Assembly (NCBI GenBank): GCA_013368315.1
Contig: JAACJM010000140.1
Span: forward strand, 157,996-221,995
DNA from: Tetrapyrgos nigripes
Taxonomy: Eukaryota > Basidiomycota > Agaricomycetes > Agaricales > Campanellaceae
Direction of reading: 5' to 3'
DNA: 64,000 bases
The notes under the pieces are model-generated. The model searched no databases. It saw nothing but the letters and a program-made list of their open reading frames with translations, and had not been told where the DNA came from. Made by a program: the position numbers and the translations under genes. Below, piece after piece: positions 22,922 to 35,536 of this stretch. Position 1 is the first letter of the stretch. Each line of letters starts with the position of its first letter.

Positions 22922-24069
22922 TGTGAGTTATTTTCCGTCTTTAGAGAACGCTGTACTCATCCACTCTTTCCGTTAGTTTCTTCCCAATGCATATGCAATT
23001 GATCCCATGCTCTACACAAAAAGACTATGCTATCGCGTTCACCGAACACTCGACTGTATTATTTACCTTTCTCCCTCTTCTTCGTGTTCGGACCTACAGG
23101 TGTATCATATCATCGCCACACTACCTCTAGCCTCAATTATTCATCATTCTACCCTATCGCCTCTTCAAATCTCCGCCGCATACACACTACTCACAATTTT
23201 ATTCCATTCTTACTTTATCCCTATTATAACATAGCCGCCCCTGTATCATATCTCCCCAACCACGAACTCTGGTCACTCATTCGCTTGTACTTAGTACCAT
23301 TTCGACCCGCCACAGTCCTTACTGGTGTCCACTTTATCTTTATTCTTCTCTTTCGATTTCGATCTGGATTCTCTTTTCCTGGACACCTGAGACTGTGCTC
23401 CGTTCATTCGTTTACAACCTTTTCCTTTTGTCTTCACAGCTACTATATATTCGATATCTTTGACAGGTACATTACTACTTCGACTTTCGTCTTTCAGCTC
23501 TCTTTTATAGTCATTTTATCCTTTCACTTATATATATTCGCGGTCTTTGATTCAGCTCGCGCTCTCTCAGGTCTGCAAAAGTACACTCGGTTTCCTAATT
23601 TTATTATTATTCGTAAATCTTCTTAGCTTCTACATACCTACTATATTTTGCTTTGATAGGGTATATACTACAAGTAAGTAGTTACCTGTAGTTTTGATAG
23701 TAAGCAAACAAAGTCCATTATGCTGCTTCTGTTGTGTTCTCCGTTTCCTCGGAGCTTCAGTGATCACAGTTGTATCGATTTCAGGAAATCCTCATTACTT
23801 TCACTAATTAGGTCCAGCACTGCTATGCGCAGCCATTGAGTCAGTGTATCTGTACGTCGTCATCCGAGGCTGAAGACATTCGCTTGTAGCTGTTTGTTTG
23901 CTTGTAGATGCTATATGCATGACATCTAACAGCAGGCCTTCGGTGAGTCTGCCACCGGTGTTACACGTACACGTTACAGACGACGTCGGATCCTCCTCCC
24001 GATACTGGCGAGCCCAAGGTCAAGTTAAAGAAAAAAATTTTCTGCTGTAATGAGCCAGATGTTAACTTG

Positions 24070-24112
24070 ATGAGTTGTCTATATATGTATGTCGGGTGGC
24101 CGCTTGCCGCCA
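24070..24112 (+). repeat. Short dispersed repeat, copy B
   Basis: Matches 548-596 from GAGTTGTCTATA through TGTATGTCGGGTGGCC to CCGCCAC, lacking 4 bases and with two transitions. Flanks are unrelated. Confidence 0.5.
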
Positions 24113-26224
24113 CAGTGACACACATAGCTTTGAAATCATTTTTTACCTATTCCCTTGGGGATTCGAGTCCGATTCGGAATTTCGAATACAGTAGTAAAAG
24201 TTTTGGTGCTGACCTGAGGGTTGTATATCACAATGGTGACTCGGTCTCGGGGGGTTCTACGGGACGGGATGTCGATGGCATTACCACGTACTACAGGGTC
24301 ATTAACGAGCCTGTCTGACCACTGAGCCTGCTGCCAATAAACTGTCCGGACACCAATAAGTACGTACACGATGCTGATTTTCCTCCATGGTGAGAGACAG
24401 TTGACCCGGGTCTTCCCTCGGAGAGTCGGTATCGGTCGAATGCGCGTAAAAGAAATTGCTTACATATATGAAATTGCTTATATGTATGTATTCCTACAAT
24501 TTGCACAAAGACAGGCTTATACTAAGCCCAGTAAAGCCACTTCCATTGAAATCGAAACGTCAGGGATGAGCGGCCCACTGCCAGCTTGAATTATTAATGA
24601 TACTTCGATAACTAGCGTACTCTCGTAGCGATGCTGAACCTGCATATGGTCCAGGTGAGTCCGGTGGCATGACAACCCGGAGGAAAGAGGCAGTGCGAGG
24701 ATAGGAGAAGCAGTAGTTGGTTCGTCCAAAAACCAAGCGCCAAGCTCCTAGTACGTATACACGGAACGCCTGATGAATCGACGAGCGCTGAGCCACAATC
24801 TGTTAGAAGGAGCGGCATCTGGGTTACAATCCGACCTGAACGCTGCTAACGCCGGAAGACGTCCGGGTTTGAACGTGGTGTGCCGATTTGCCATCTTGAA
24901 CTCAGTCGACTAGACTTCCGTACTATCGGTCTCCGAGGCTTTGTCCGGGAAAAGCCACCAATGAGATTCATCGTATGTTTTCGTAGTAAATTAAAAGACG
25001 TTATTGAGGAGGCGTAGCAACGCATCTCTGAATGCCACAAACATACGCACTGGGAGGAGCGAGAGGGTGAAAGTGGTGCAGCTTTAGCCACCTCTGCTTT
25101 ACTTCAAAATCTTGCGACATGAGCAGGACATGAGCAGAGCCTGCAGGAGACCCGAGTACTTTCGCTGACAAAAGCCACATTCACGGCCAAAGGCGCTAAA
25201 CTTGCACCTCTGAATTGATCATGATAGCCATGTGTTTCGTGAGTGTCCAAGTCAATGCTGTAAATGAATCCGATTGTCCCTACGCCTTATAGTAAAAAAT
25301 CTCTCGAGCCCTGACAGTTCTGACTATCAAATTCAGTGAGCGTCACGGTCCCGTCAGCCCTGCGCAGTTAATAGAGGTGCCAGATAGGTATGGTCGGGTA
25401 AACGGACTAGCAGGAGCGCTTTGAAGAATGGTACGCCAGAAGAAATTGGCCACGATACGTCGGAAGACTAGGTATTTGGCGATCATGACACACCCTACCA
25501 TTCTAAGCCAGAGAACTTGGTAAAGAACCTGCAAAAAATACCGAAGAGTTATATTGGACGTTATGAATCTAACACGACTGCGAAAAACCTAGTCCACGGA
25601 GAAGGCTTGAGGCTTTGAACACTCGAAAGGGGCTTGGAGGACACCGACGGAAACGCATCATACCGAATAGCTCTGCTGAAGGGATTCATATGGATGAGAC
25701 TCCTGGTTGCAATGATTGGTAGGTTTCCACTTGTGCAGATGGATGGATCAATCACGAATAATTAATCTGCTCAGGTACCAAGTCCTAATCAGCATCACCG
25801 ATCGGGCATCCACGGAGTGCAAAAATAAGTCCTTGGGACCGTGCCACACCAACCCACGAATACGAGAACTCGTACCTAAGCCCGGGCCGTTGCTAGAACC
25901 GTCTTCCCGACCTCTCGTTATTAATATTTCTAGAGGGACGCTCGATCATTATCCAGAAACAATGATGCATGATGGGTATGCAGGAGAGATTCAAATGGGT
26001 CCTGATTTTCACAAGGCTACGGGAGGTGTTTCAAAAAAAAACCTGGAATGAGATACTCCCGCCCCCGCTCGGTATCAGTTATAACCTGTTCGATTGAATG
26101 TTGTCTCGGTCCCGAAGATGCTGTGTGTGATGAAAAAAGCGAAGGTGATGAACTGCAATTAGGTGACTGACCTGATTGACCTGATTGAGGGCCAGGATTC
26201 ACAGGGTGTTCAAGGACTGGCAGT

Positions 26225-26355
26225 CACGCCGAAAAGACAAAAATATCCGCTCGACGGATAGATCACATCACTACTACTGATATAAGATATATCTGTAAAA
26301 AAGTGTGTTTCTGTACGCCTTTCTGCCGAGCGGATATTTTTGTGTTTTCGGCGTG
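26225..26355 (+). mobile_element. MITE family 1, copy A (131 bp)
   Basis: Starts CACGCCGAAAAGACAAAAAT and ends with the reverse complement: 28 of 29 terminal bases are inverted-repeat matched. It is flanked by a 3-bp direct repeat AGT (26222-26224 and 26356-26358). It has no coding capacity. A second copy in opposite orientation lies at 53947-54093. The 3-bp target duplication and CAC terminus fit a CACTA-like or Harbinger-like superfamily, which I cannot decide. Confidence 0.9.
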
Positions 26356-28400
26356 AGTGGCAGGAGGCGCAGTGGAGCTCCACTGTCGAAAATGAGTGAA
26401 AAGCTTCAAACAACAGCTATCCGGCTATTGAGGAGTCGCCAAGCTGCTTGTACGACACAGAAAGGTTGCCATGAGCTGTGGAATCGTGATGGACAGGCCG
26501 AATCTCACTGCAGTCCATCGAACGCTGGAACGCGTTCAGACCGCGATTTCGGTGAACTCTGAACTTGAAGCAAACGGCCATGATGTCTTTCAGAATAGCG
26601 ACAGATAGTGGTCGTACTCCTAAAGCTTCTATCGCGTTGCGAGTGCAAAGAGCTATAATCATGCAACGGTGATAGATTGATGGTGTAGACGGTGGTCTGT
26701 TGCAATGAAATGGCCCATGGCCATGGGTACCAGATTAAGCCATGGACATCTCCGGACACTGTCCCCTGTATTTCTGTATTTCAGATAGTTATGTCACTTA
26801 TCAGCTTCGTAAGTGTAACAATCGTACTCAACTGTTCCTCTAGACGAGAGGCGATACTAGTGTAAAATTTCCGGTCTTGAAGCGGAGCTTGACTTTCTGC
26901 TTGGAGAAGTGTCTGATATGAAAGCAAGCCTACGTTAGTGTTGGCACCAGCCAGCGGTAGCTCACGAATTGACAAGTCTTACTCGTAGTACCAGATCATG
27001 GTAATGCCTCGGCATTTCGGGCATTTCGGATTTGGCATTTGAATCCGACATGACCATGAAGTATAACGATTATCCTTGCCGAGTTTCGTCCTGCAGAGAG
27101 AAACAGTGTCAGACTTCGGCGTCGGTTTTACAGAGAATAGTACCATTAATCTGTGCTGTAGTAGTAATTATTAGCCTCTGGAAAATCCAATACCCATCTA
27201 CTGCTAGTACCGTTAGTAGCGTTCCAAAGACACTAAAACATAACGTTAAGTAACTCACTGCTTTGCACTTGTATAACAACCAAGGGCTAGACTTTCGTGT
27301 TAGCGGCGGATACCTTCATCAATAATCTGGATCACGATGCTGCGCTGGCACAATGTTTTACTGTATATGTTAGTGGTTTTGTTCTGACTTTATGTGGATT
27401 TTTCATTCGCTGAAAGGATTGAGGTTTTCGGTCAGAGGGACAAGGTACCTAGAGTTCTTTGAATATCCTCTGGAAGATGCCGCTAAAGACTTGACAGTAT
27501 TGATAGTCTTCACCATTGACAGATTTGTCACGGTAAATTCCGCTGTCCACTGAAGTGCAGCCGCGATCCTTTTTACAGCACTGACGATAGGACCATGATG
27601 GTCATATATACGGGCAGTGCCGAAGATCCTAGAACAGACAAGAGGCTCGCAGCACCAGTTTGTCCTGAGTCTACATATACGGAAGCCAAGAAACTGGTTG
27701 ACGACTTGTAACGCGGCACAATCATTGCCGATTATGTTGCATGATTTCAACTTGCATTATTAACGTGCTTAATTTCAGAATGCACTCCCATCTGGCAGAC
27801 AAGAACTGCTCATCTCAGCATGGAGGCCCCCCGAGGAACGCGTCTACAATCATTACTTCGAGTTGGGAACTGCGTTGCCATCGGGGTGCCTGCCACTGAA
27901 GAAAAAACCCAGTCATCGGGGACTCGGGGAACCGGCGAAAAGTTGAAGGCCAGCCGGTCTTTCTTGGAGCGAGGAGAGATCTGTTGGCCTTTATGCTTTA
28001 CAAAGAGAGTGATGGCAATTGTTAACTTGAGGAAGCTTGTTACAGAATGAGTCAATTTGAATCTTGAAAGCCTCGGCGAAGAGAAGTTGCGAACAAGTTG
28101 CGAAGAGAAGGTAAGTAAGAGTCCTTCATGAAACAGAGTTTTGAATAATCCTCTGGGCCACAGCGTTGCTTTGAATTGGGATTTTGGCGGTCTGTTGTTC
28201 AGAGAGACAAGTTTGCTGGAACTTGAAGTTCATTGAAGAAGTTGAAGTCCTCAAAATTCGAAAATTGTTTGGCCCAGTCGTGAAAAGCAAACAAGGCCGG
28301 TCAGCTGACGAACTACGTCTTCCAAATTTGTCGCACTGGCATTGCCCTTGGTGGCAGCTGCGTCACTGTTACTAGGTCTTTTCTCTTTTTCTTTTCAACC

Positions 28401-31400
28401 ATGACCACGCCCGGGTCAAGCAATCTGCCAAGCACACCGCGTAGGACCTTTGGAAATGACGAGTCCGCTCTCGACGATGAGCACGAAACCCCTACACGAT
28501 CTGCAATGCGTAGAGCGCTTGGCCGAGTATCCTTTGGAACTGCAAGCATTCGACGCCCCAGCTTTGGAGCGAGATGGAGGAATGACGGAAATAATCGAGA
28601 TCCTGAAGGTGGCCCAGATCCTACTGCCACACCGTCCAAGGAACGCCCGCCTATACCCAGTGTCGTGCAATCATCCGGGGAAAGTTACATGACGCCTTTG
28701 CCAATCATACCCATGGTTGTGCTGTCCATTGTAAGCTCGAAACATACTCTATCTGCTCCTTTTGTATGCTAATGCTTCAAGTTGTATAGGCCATGCTTGG
28801 AGAGTTTCTGACCGCGAGCGTCTCAGGTCCATTCATGTTGTTTATGGTGAAAAGTGCGCCCGCGTTTTTGCAATTGGTCGACGAAGCACTGATTTAGTAT
28901 CTTAGGCTTTGGAATAGAAGATGAAGCTGAAGTTGCTTTCATGACGGGTATTTTGGGTGCGTAACGAATTCATATCTGGAATTCCCAATCGGTCCGATAG
29001 CACCTGCATGCGTTTGTTTCACCTTCTTTGCTCGTTCATTCTTTCAGAATGGCATCTTTATCTGACTTTTTCTTTTGTGTCCAGTCGCATCCTTCTTCCT
29101 GACCCAGTTCCTTACTTCCTTACTCTGGGTGCGTAAGCTTTACTAAATCCTTCCACCTCAACCTTATATCCCTCCCGCAGGCAACCGTTGCTGATAAACA
29201 TGGTCGCCGGGCCGTTTTGTTCGTTTCTTTGTTTGGTAGCGCAATCACCTGTGCTACCTTTGGGACATCTTCATCATTCCCGCAAGCTATCTGCATTCGT
29301 TTGCTCCAGGGAATTTTTGGCGGTGCAGTTGGTGTTGCTCGGAGCTCTGTAGCTTTTGTTACGGATTCTTCAAATGAAGGTCGCGCATATGCAATCCTAG
29401 GGTGCGTCTGCAGGATTTCTTTCGCCTTGATCGAGGTTGGCTAACTACCATTTCAGCTTCTGTTGGGGTTTTGGTGGTGTTGCTGGTGCTATCATTGGAG
29501 GAACATTCGAGACGCCTGTACGCAATTGGCCAACCACCTTCGGGACAATTCCTCTCTTCCAGAAGTACCCCTACTTGTTACCAACTCTCATTGCTGCCTC
29601 TGTCACATTCTTGGGTGTGTTATATCTTGCTATCATGAGGATATATGCCGACAAAATCCTTTTTAGGCTCCATCCTTTCCTTATTCCTCGGACCAGACGG
29701 AGGACCGAGAGAAGGAGCCATTCAACTTCCGCCAGAGAAGGCTGACAATCAACATCCAACCATTCCTGAAGAAGAATCTATGCCTCCAAGTCCTATCTTC
29801 GAAGATATTCCAGCTAAAGATACCCTCACCGGTTCCATACGCAAGAAAGTTGGCAAGAGATTGTCTTCCTATTTCTCCAGCCGTGTCCCAGATACACAAA
29901 GTACATCCTCTAATCCTGCTCCCTCATCCCCAGTCCCGATTCTGCAGCCTCCAGTTCGACTGGACAGGCCTCGCGTGCCTTCGAATCGGAGTAGGCTCGG
30001 CGGCTCTGCCTATGGGTATTCTGGCAGCACTCGCAACAGACTTGCCAGTAATCCCATGTCCATCAGACGACGGGGCAGTTTGGCCAGTTCTATCGCGGCA
30101 CGCAGACGAGGCAGCAATCTCGATGGAATGCCTTCTTCCTATCGCCAGTCTACGACTAGCGACCTCAACTTTGCTCAAAGATTGTTGATGGCCAACGAGA
30201 ATGCAGTTACAAACATTGCTGACCTTTGGGTTGCCTCTGCTATGAACGTGGACAACGAGGATCCATTCTACAGCGACGATGAAGATATGGAGGACGATGA
30301 GTCTGTACTGGATCTTGGAGAAGCTCTTAATCGTGAAGACGACGGTGACGTTCTAGATTCCCCAACTACACCCACTGCAAATCGGTATCGTCGTGACTCG
30401 GCAGCATCCTCCAACCCCAATCGATCACCTATCATGCACAAAGCCAGCGTATCCAGACAACATAGACCACAACTATCTCCTCGTCGACCTTCCATGGGTG
30501 GCCGCAATATAAGCATGCGATACCCCTCAAACCTTGGTTTGGAAGTCGGCACGCCAGGTACTCGACGCTTTTCCAATGCACCCAGTATCTTCTCGCACAC
30601 TGGGGTCAAGACACCTTCTGCAGTCCTCGATGCTCAACAACTCCTCCGACCTGAACCTGAAGACCTTTCACCCACAGACAATTTGGCTCCCATCTTGGAA
30701 TCTCGTCTGGGGCCAAGGCCAGAGATTGCAACGCCTGCTGATGAAGAAGCCCAGCTGGAGCCCTCGTTATGGTCGCAACTCCCAATGCTGATCATTATGC
30801 AATATGGATTATTGGCTTTGCATAGTACCACCCATGATCAGGTTTTCATGTCTTACCTTGTAACGTGAGTGTCAATTCATGGAGATATGGTGTTGACAAC
30901 TGACCCAGTTGTAGTGATTACGACTCTGGAGGCCTCAACCTGAACGCAGGACATTTCGCTCAGCTTAGTGCGTTGTTTCAATTGCTCACTTTGTAGTCTG
31001 TTGCTGATGATTGTTTCTAGTCGCTTTAATGTGTTTGTGTCAAATTGCGTATCAGTTCTACCTCTATCCTAATCTCGGGTGCGTTTTCTATCTCGCTGCA
31101 TGTTTTTCTAGCTTCTGACTTTACCGTCCACTCATCAAGTCCTCCTCGCGGCCGCTTCTCGCATCTGACCATGTTCCGTCTGGGCTCACTCTTCTTCATT
31201 CCGTCATACCTGTCTGTTATTCTTTATCGAGTTCCCTTCGCCAGCGAAGAAGAAGATGGCAACTTCATGCTGATGACTGCCCTTACACTCAGCACGTCAG
31301 TTCATTTTTACGATTATGCATCCCCATACTGACGACTATCATCTCTAGTGCTCTGAGATTCTGCGGCAGTACCTTTGCGTATACTGCCATCTCCATCTTA

Positions 31401-31732
31401 CTCAACTACAGTAAGAGGTCATTTTGTCTGTCTCATGGCCTTCCACTGACGCAACGTCTAATTTCTACCAGTGACCCCTCCCGCCGCTGTTGGCTTCGCG
31501 AATGGCATTGCTCAGAGTATCGTCAGCCTAGCTCGATGTCTTGGACCTGTCTTGGGTGGTACAGTGCGTGGTTTGCTTTAATGATATCTGTGTGTATGTG
31601 TCTAATTACACTTTGCTCTTGTAGATCTGGTCCATCAGTATTGAAGGCAATCCCAGCGGATATCCTCTAGGTTTTATGATTTGCGCAGGTGCCTGTGGGC
31701 TCGCTGTCCTTCACAGTTTCTTCATCCGATGA
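28401..31732 (+). CDS. MFS transporter with long cytoplasmic loop (fungal YCR023C / ZIF-like type), 864 aa
   Basis: Proton-coupled carrier, probably of vacuolar or plasma membrane; substrate unknown. Thirteen exons: 28401-28730, 28790-28853, 28906-28956, 29085-29128, 29181-29401, 29457-29614, 29667-30864, 30915-30967, 31021-31078, 31140-31295, 31349-31410, 31472-31563, 31625-31732 (865 codons with stop). A polar N-terminus of about 100 residues is followed by the first helix, and the MFS signature between helices 2 and 3 is ADKHGRRAVL. A hydrophilic insert of roughly 350 residues, rich in Ser, Pro and Arg with an acidic patch (DNEDPFYSDDEDMEDDES), separates the two six-helix halves. The second half ends with CGSTFAYTAISILLNY, NGIAQSIVSLARCLGPVLGG and SGYPLGFMI. 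Annotated from repeated patterns of this family; the closest named relative is uncertain. Confidence 0.9.
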
Positions 31733-32636
31733 AAGCCCATTCCAGTCATGTCAACCACAGACAGACCAGTTGATCACCTAGACTCCTGGATCTACTCCTC
31801 AGCAGCTTCGATTTCGAGTTCTTGCATACCTTTCTTGCATACTCCGTTTTTCCGCCTTCTACATACCTTTTCGGAACATTGCCATTTGTCTTTTCCTTTT
31901 AACTTTATATCCCCTCTGTTCTTCTCCGACGGTGCCTGCCTGCCGATGACCTGTACTTCTACTTCGCAAGTACCAGTAATAATTCTTTCTTGTTTCTGTC
32001 ACTGTAATGCATATTGGATGCATTGTTGTTTTCTTTTCTCTTTCTCGTTGTCTTCTCCGTGTTCATGGCTTCTTTATCTCTCAAGTTAACGTCAACGTTT
32101 AGCGTTCATTTTCCGCATCATCACGGACAGCTGCAGCTTAGGCATATTACATATTCATCTCGGCGGGTATTTCTCTTGCCTGGTACTCCAGCATAGATAG
32201 AGGTATTGTTGTCAATCAATGCAATGCCATTATAACGAGTTCATGCTACGAGTGGGAAAGTGTATGGAATAATTGAGTGTCTACGTATGTGAAAAAGAGC
32301 GAGATGTCTATGTTTATGCTGGTCTTGTGCTGATCTATGGTCAAGTACAGAAAGTCTACAATGAATGATGGATGATGATGCGAATTGGGTGTCCAAGATT
32401 GCTGGGTATGTCTCTGTATGACTATGCTATGTTGTCCTTGAGCTTGTTGAATCCAAAGCAATTGTTCTATGCTTATCTATGCTTCTAGCTCGTGCATATA
32501 CGCGTATACTTGGATATAAGTATGCGTCTCAATCTGATCCTGACCACGACGCGGTTTCGCTTCTGTAAATCAGGCTGGTCAGTACTGAAGATGATGGAAT
32601 AGCAAAGAAACATAGTGGGGTAAAGTAGGGACAGAC
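31733..32636. other. Intergenic between convergent genes
   Basis: About 900 bp between the MFS stop and the 3' end of the minus-strand gene. Strongly pyrimidine-rich near 31750-32070. A possible last exon of the neighbouring minus-strand gene lies at 32584-32485. Confidence 0.45.
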
Positions 32637-33974
32637 TCACCTAAGATAGGAAAGACCAAACTGGAAGCCTCCGGATCCGGCAATGACATCGACATCGACA
32701 TCGACATCAGGCTCGACGAGGTCAAGCTCGAGCTCCAAGTTCTCCAAGGTGGCAGTAGTATCAGTCGTATTGACAGTCCCACTCGTGGCCGCAGATGCTG
32801 CTGATATGCAGTCGGCAAGATAAAGGAGGGTAGAATCCCAGTCAGAAGGGGAAAGTGAAGAAAGCGACGTTGAGGTGGACTCGGGGCTTTGGTAGGACAA
32901 TTCCAGCTCCGTGTCGTATCCCGAGTTGTTGTTGTCGTTGACGAGGGTGTGGTCCTTGGTTTCGTTGAGGTCACTGGGTCCGTTGACGTCGTTACAGGCG
33001 GTGAAGAGGTCGAGGTTGAGGAAGTCGCAGTCTGGGCTATCGGGAAGCACGGGAACATTGGAGGCGATGAATGCAGATACTGCAGAGGCAGAGGCAGAGG
33101 TGCTGGCACTGGTAGAGGACTCGGATGGATTGAGAATGTCACCAAATAGGTCGGCGATGCTTGATAGAGGATGAGGATCGGAATTGGTTCCTATACTGGT
33201 CCCGTCAGGGTTTTCCTTGACCTCTGGAGAATTGGAGCCGGCGTTGGATCCATTCCTGGCTGCATTACTGTCAGACATGGCCGCAGAGGGTGAAGTGGGA
33301 GGCAAAAGTTGATAGATGGTACGTGGAGTGAAAGTGACGGAGGAAGTTGGGTTGTTGTCAAGACCATTAGCGTCAAGCCAGGATAGATCATGATTTTCTG
33401 CTCCAAAAAGCGTATCTGTGAGGGAATCTTGCGTGATGGAGCTGAGGTTTGAAAAGAAAGAGTCTACGTTGGACTGAGGGATCTGGACTTGGACGGGTTC
33501 GTCTGAACTGGTGGCGGCGGATGCAGAGGTATCAAGAAGGATATTTTGAGAGTTGTACTTGAAATAATCGAGAGGAGCAGGAGGTAAAGTTGGATAGGTG
33601 AATGAAGGTGGGAGTGTAGTGGGCATTGGCGAGGGGTAGTTCTGGACTGAGAACGTGGGTGCTGCAGAGACGCGTTTTCGGGATTGAGTAGGCTCGTTTT
33701 GTCTCGTTTTCTGGTCCTGGTTGGGTCTGTGATTTGACTTAGACGTATTGGGGTTCTTTTTCCGGTTCGTACGACGTTTTTTGGTAGGAGGTTCAGATTC
33801 TTCTGGATCGAATGATATTCTTGACCGCATCTGTCGCTGAACCCGTAGATCGGGCTCATGGACGTATCCTTCTAACTGTATCATGACAAGTTTCATGACT
33901 CGAGATGGCGAGGTCAAAGTGCGAGGAGAGGAAGGCGCGTCGTGGTGATGGTCTCTTTCCACCGTGACTTGCAT
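32637..33974 (-). CDS. Low-complexity Ser/Asp-rich protein with basic nuclear-localisation motif, 445 aa
   Basis: Not recognised as a family member. A single open exon starts MQVTVERDHHHDAP. A basic cluster KKRRTNRKKN at residues 65-74 looks like a nuclear localisation signal. The rest is rich in Ser, Thr, Pro, Asn and Asp, with LSSIADLFGDILNPSES, SDWDSTLLYLADCIS and an acidic DVDVDVDV run near the end, a composition seen in fungal transcription regulators with activation-type tails. No DNA-binding domain is visible. The stop is formed by a perfect GTGAGT donor (CTTAG|GTGAG at 32641/32640). An acceptor at 32585 would remove 56 nt and extend the protein by 33 basic residues to a stop at 32485, so the C-terminus is uncertain. 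Confidence 0.6.
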   Translation of the reverse strand: MQVTVERDHHHDAPSSPRTLTSPSRVMKLVMIQLEGYVHEPDLRVQRQMRSRISFDPEESEPPTKKRRTNRKKNPNTSKSNHRPNQDQKTRQNEPTQSRKRVSAAPTFSVQNYPSPMPTTLPPSFTYPTLPPAPLDYFKYNSQNILLDTSASAATSSDEPVQVQIPQSNVDSFFSNLSSITQDSLTDTLFGAENHDLSWLDANGLDNNPTSSVTFTPRTIYQLLPPTSPSAAMSDSNAARNGSNAGSNSPEVKENPDGTSIGTNSDPHPLSSIADLFGDILNPSESSTSASTSASASAVSAFIASNVPVLPDSPDCDFLNLDLFTACNDVNGPSDLNETKDHTLVNDNNNSGYDTELELSYQSPESTSTSLSSLSPSDWDSTLLYLADCISAASAATSGTVNTTDTTATLENLELELDLVEPDVDVDVDVIAGSGGFQFGLSYLR

Positions 33975-35536
33975 CCTCGTGAGCTCAGTTGCTCTCCTGA
34001 AGTTGCTCTGAGGTACTAAGATTTTGATTGCGATGCCATTAATAGCGAATCAAAGGCGACCATATCTACCCCATGGTACAATTGAGATATGTACTAAACG
34101 ATGGCATTGGACACGATAATGTAGGATAAAGTAGGATAGTAAGGAACAGCTAGCCAGAGGGTCCCGGGCCCATATGTAAATATTTGCATTCTGTCAAGTG
34201 CCTAATTGGACGACGCTGCCAGCAGAAATGGATGTATACGAGAAACTAGTTTTTCAGGGATTCGGAAACGTAGACCTGCCTTCCCAATTTCTAAAGCGTA
34301 CGCATGTGCCAAGTGTAGTAGAACTCCGTCTTCTTGTACCTTGACAGAAAACTGTATATTCGCACCTATCCACTGGTAAGATGGGTTAGAGATCCTATAT
34401 GCGTGTTAGAATGGGCGATGAAAAAAGAGGTACAGTCAGCGCACCAGCAGGACTGACTTTCCAGGCTACAAACCAGTCCAAAAATCGCCGTGTCAACGCT
34501 ACCACGTCGTACACGTCCTCAGTACTCAGTATTCGCTGCTACGATAAGAACCACGCAGCCACGAGTACATGCATCCGACCAATGAGAGCGATTGCCCAGG
34601 GTTTTTGGTACGGATCGATTTGTGTCTGACAGTGATACGAATCCTACGTGTTGCCATTCTCCTCAGTGACCAGTCTGCGTTGTCTTTTGAGTCTGAGTGC
34701 GAACTTTTCGTAGCTGGAAGTCGGAACAAGGGGTACTTCGTCCAAGGTGCACGTAGTTGCTTAATGTATTCGTCATTCCAACATGAATGTCCCAACTTAG
34801 CCAGAGCATGTATGGATGAACTGAAAAAGGACTATGCGTTAGTGCAATGCTGGTCAAAACACTGTCGCAGGTACACACCTGGCTTCCTGACACTGTAAAC
34901 GCCGACTCAGGTTGCGCTAGAGCCAGGTTGAAGAAAGGTCAGTTGTAATACAGAACTGAGACCTTTTACATGGAAGAACTTTATACCATGCCGAAGGGCA
35001 TTCAGAACATGGCCACGGTGTTGATGAAGCGACGAAGCAAAGATGGAAGTCGTTGAGTCTTGACCATCTGGTCGAGCGCATCCACCGCCGTTAATTTCTT
35101 CAGGAATCCTTCATGGTCTTGTACAAGTGCTATGAGTAGTTCTCACGAACCGACCAAGAGAAAAACGGACATGAGACGCACCATACCCTCTTGCATCTTC
35201 CGCGATCAGACTTCTTCCGTTACGTTTGAGCCTTCTTTGAAGCTGATTGGCTGTAGATAGTGTTGCTTGTTGCCCATGAAATGGTGGTTGAGAAGAGACG
35301 AGTCGAAAAAACAAAACTGTTACTGGTCAGTGCACTGTAAAATCACAACCTTCATAAGCTTCCTTCTGCAATCAGACAGTTCAATCAAGAGTGCGTGTTG
35401 AGACGTTGCTTGTTCAGTTGTTCTACATATACAAATGATTCGTCACCTCGACGTATAAAAACAATGCGAGTACTTCTAATGATAAAATACGAGAAAAATG
35501 CTAGACCAACAACAAAAACCCACGAGCAAGGCGCCC
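33975..35536. other. Intergenic, nothing recognised
   Basis: About 1.5 kb between the 5' end of the low-complexity gene and the 3' end of the O-methyltransferase gene. Overlapping short frames on both strands around 34400-34900 have no family features. No RNA gene or repeat was identified. Confidence 0.45.

Larger units (their letters stand above)
22922..28400. other. Gene-poor region of about 5.5 kb with repeats
   Basis: No supported coding gene between the terpene synthase stop and the MFS gene. A CT-rich 199-codon frame (23027-23626) follows the synthase directly and looks like 3' flanking composition rather than a gene. The region contains a copy of the short repeat (about 24070) and a MITE (26225-26355). 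The remaining frames (for example 25716-26051) have no recognisable family or splice-supported extension. Confidence 0.5.

Noticed and set aside
23027..23626. 199-codon frame downstream of the terpene synthase
   Set aside because: Pyrimidine-rich, repetitive Ser/Tyr/Phe/Leu composition without family features, typical of a stop-poor CT-rich flank.
25716..26051. 111-codon frame near MITE 1
   Set aside because: No recognisable domain and no supporting splice sites.
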